NCBI GenBank assembly: GCA_037176905.1
Contig: JBBBWG010031098.1
Span: forward strand, 9,773-34,862
From: Azolla pinnata
Lineage: Eukaryota > Streptophyta > Polypodiopsida > Salviniales > Salviniaceae
Length of the DNA stretch: 25,090 nt
Direction of reading: 5' to 3'
Positions 24,002 to 25,090 of the stretch are shown here, one piece after another. Under the pieces are notes generated by a model. It was given only the letters and a program-made list of their open reading frames with translations. It made no database searches and had not been told where the DNA came from. The first letter of the stretch is position 1. The number at the start of each line of letters is the position of its first letter. The position numbers were made by a program, and so were the translations under genes.

Positions 24002-24030
24002 GAAGAAGAAGAAGAAGAAGAAGAAGAAGC
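24002..24030. repeat. GAA trinucleotide microsatellite
   Basis: About nine GAA units, translated as poly-Glu in a spurious plus-strand frame. It lies about 300 bp upstream of the xylulose kinase start; in the sense of that gene it is CTT. Confidence 0.95.
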
Positions 24031-24651
24031 CGCTGGAACTAACATACCGATCGAATCACGGGAATCGCGAATGGGGGTACAGATCTTCAGGACTCTGCCC
24101 GCAAATTCTGTAGCGGCTCGATTCTGCCCTCGTGTTTCGAAAGGATGATCCGAATAATCCTTTCTGAAACTGCATCGATCAACTGTTTAGACAATGATGG
24201 ATGTTGACTGCTCCGAGTAATCAGTCTTCCGTGGGGAGATTCACATGGCTTGTCCGATCAGGTATCAAGACAGGGCGATTCATCAAGACTCGGGGCCAGC
24301 TCACTTGATCCGGCGAAGTCTAGATTGCGATTCGAGATACGTGAAGATGCATGTACTCGATCGATTACTGTGTCTGTTGATTGGTTTCGACAAAGCCTCC
24401 TCGTTTTACGATGGGCCTGGGTCCTATTGATGAGTCCTTTTTTTTTCCACCCCCCCGCTTCATCGAACACTTGCCGAGCGTTGTCTTGTACCCGGCTTCA
24501 GCCGGTCAATACGCGGCATAACACACATGTTGTATGTAACGCGATAGAAAAGGCGCACAAGACATACATGGACATCGCCTTTACACGCCCCCGCATACCG
24601 TATTCAGGTCAAAGTTAATAGCTAAAGTTGGACATGCAACAAGTGTTGGTT

Positions 24652-24675
24652 GGGGGGGGGGGGACCGGGGGAGGG
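24652..24675 (+). promoter_or_regulatory. G-run cluster with G-quadruplex potential upstream of the reductase
   Basis: Twelve consecutive G (24652-24663), then ACC, five G, A and three G. This gives at least four G-runs of three or more with short loops on the sense strand, about 275 bp before the reductase start codon. G-quadruplex formation is an inference from composition. Confidence 0.5.
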
Positions 24676-24947
24676 CCCTAGTGGCTGAGTTTTTAAACCC
24701 CGTTCGTTCATTCATCTTGCATTCTCGCCCTTGTGCAGAAGGCGCTCATCTCGTTGCCGATAGGTTGTATAGATTCCTCAGGAGCGCCTCTCTCGATCCC
24801 AGCCTGCTATCCTATGAGCATCGGCTCGTCGAGCCGTTCTGTTCGAGCTTCTCGATCAGGCACCGGGCGCGGAACGGAAACACGATCGGTGTTTGCGTAG
24901 AGACAGCAGCTTCTTTGCCGATCCTCTCACAGATCGATCTTCGCAGC

Positions 24948-25090
24948 ATGGGTGTAGCAGAGGAGGAGGAGGAGGAGAGCAGAGGGGTTGTGTGCGTGAC
25001 AGGGGCCTCCGGATTCGTAGCATCGTGGCTGGTAAAGAGGCTCTTGGAGCGCGGCTACCACGTGCGTGGCACCGTGCGCGATCCCGGTAA
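24948..25090 (+). CDS. NADP-dependent reductase of the DFR/CCR (extended SDR) family, 5' part only
   Basis: ATG at 24948 opens a frame running off the window after 47 codons. After a short acidic stretch ([13 protein letters not shown]) comes [20 protein letters not shown], the first beta-strand and the glycine-rich Rossmann loop TGxxGxxxS, then [13 protein letters not shown]. The Arg of RGTVRD is the NADP(H)-preferring position. This N-terminus is typical of plant dihydroflavonol 4-reductase, cinnamoyl-CoA reductase, anthocyanidin reductase and tetraketide pyrone reductase. The substrate-determining region lies outside the window, so the exact enzyme cannot be chosen. The run of six Glu is encoded by a GAG repeat and sits just before the first strand. 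Confidence 0.9.
   Translation, partial: MGVAEEEEEESRGVVCVTGASGFVASWLVKRLLERGYHVRGTVRDPG

Larger units (their letters stand above)
23701..24947. other. Divergent promoter region between xylulose kinase and the reductase
   Basis: The two genes point away from each other, so this 1.25-kb stretch must hold both promoters. It contains an ATCAATCC/ATCC short repeat at about 23729-23765, a GAA run at 24002-24030 and a G-rich cluster at 24652-24675. I see no gene: open frames at 23870-24148, 24245-24430 and 24250-24618 have no recognisable domain. Confidence 0.7.

Overview
This is nuclear DNA from a land plant. The genes have many introns with GT-AG borders, the plant-specific thylakoid protein PSB33 is present, and there are plant-type telomere-like boxes (AAACCCTA), long CTT/GAA tracts and a decayed Copia retrotransposon fragment. 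One gene encodes a clear relative of LRRC45, a centrosome and basal-body protein. That would suit a lineage with swimming sperm (bryophyte, lycophyte, fern, cycad or Ginkgo), but this is inference and I cannot name the species.

Layout. Positions 1-2521 are repeat-rich and poor in recognisable genes. They may hold the 5' end of a minus-strand gene that leaves the window at position 1. They also contain a 40-bp tandem array, a Pol III B-box-like sequence and a diverged duplication. LRRC45-like follows on the plus strand (2522-9066, 21 exons modelled, 595 aa). After an intergenic stretch with Copia debris come three minus-strand genes: PSB33 (12455 to 10332, 3 exons, 343 aa); an EF-hand mitochondrial carrier of the ATP-Mg/Pi (APC/SCaMC) type (17604 to 13813, 4 exons, 553 aa); and xylulose kinase of the plant XK-2 type (23700 to 19059, 11 exons, 560 aa). 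The window ends inside the first exon of a plus-strand NADP-dependent reductase of the DFR/CCR family (24948 to the edge).

I built the gene models by hand from splice signals, codon phase and family similarity. All exon phases close without internal stops in all four complete genes. The genes do not form a pathway: they are unrelated housekeeping or organelle functions (centriole or cytoskeleton, photosystem II organisation, Ca2+-regulated adenine nucleotide transport, pentose phosphorylation).

The most unusual property is a recurring pattern of tandem repeats that overlap gene boundaries. PSB33 intron 1 consists of three copies of a ~220-bp unit, each carrying a copy of the exon-1 donor junction. 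Xylulose kinase intron 2 holds about eight diverged units that include the exon-2 donor junction. Xylulose kinase intron 1 ends in four 22-bp units that each repeat the acceptor. The carrier stop-codon region is duplicated in tandem. Other introns contain arrays not tied to a splice site (33-bp and ~60-bp units in the carrier, ~70-100-bp units in PSB33 intron 2). The carrier also appears to use a GC-AG intron. No CRISPR array, rRNA, convincing tRNA or intact mobile element was seen.
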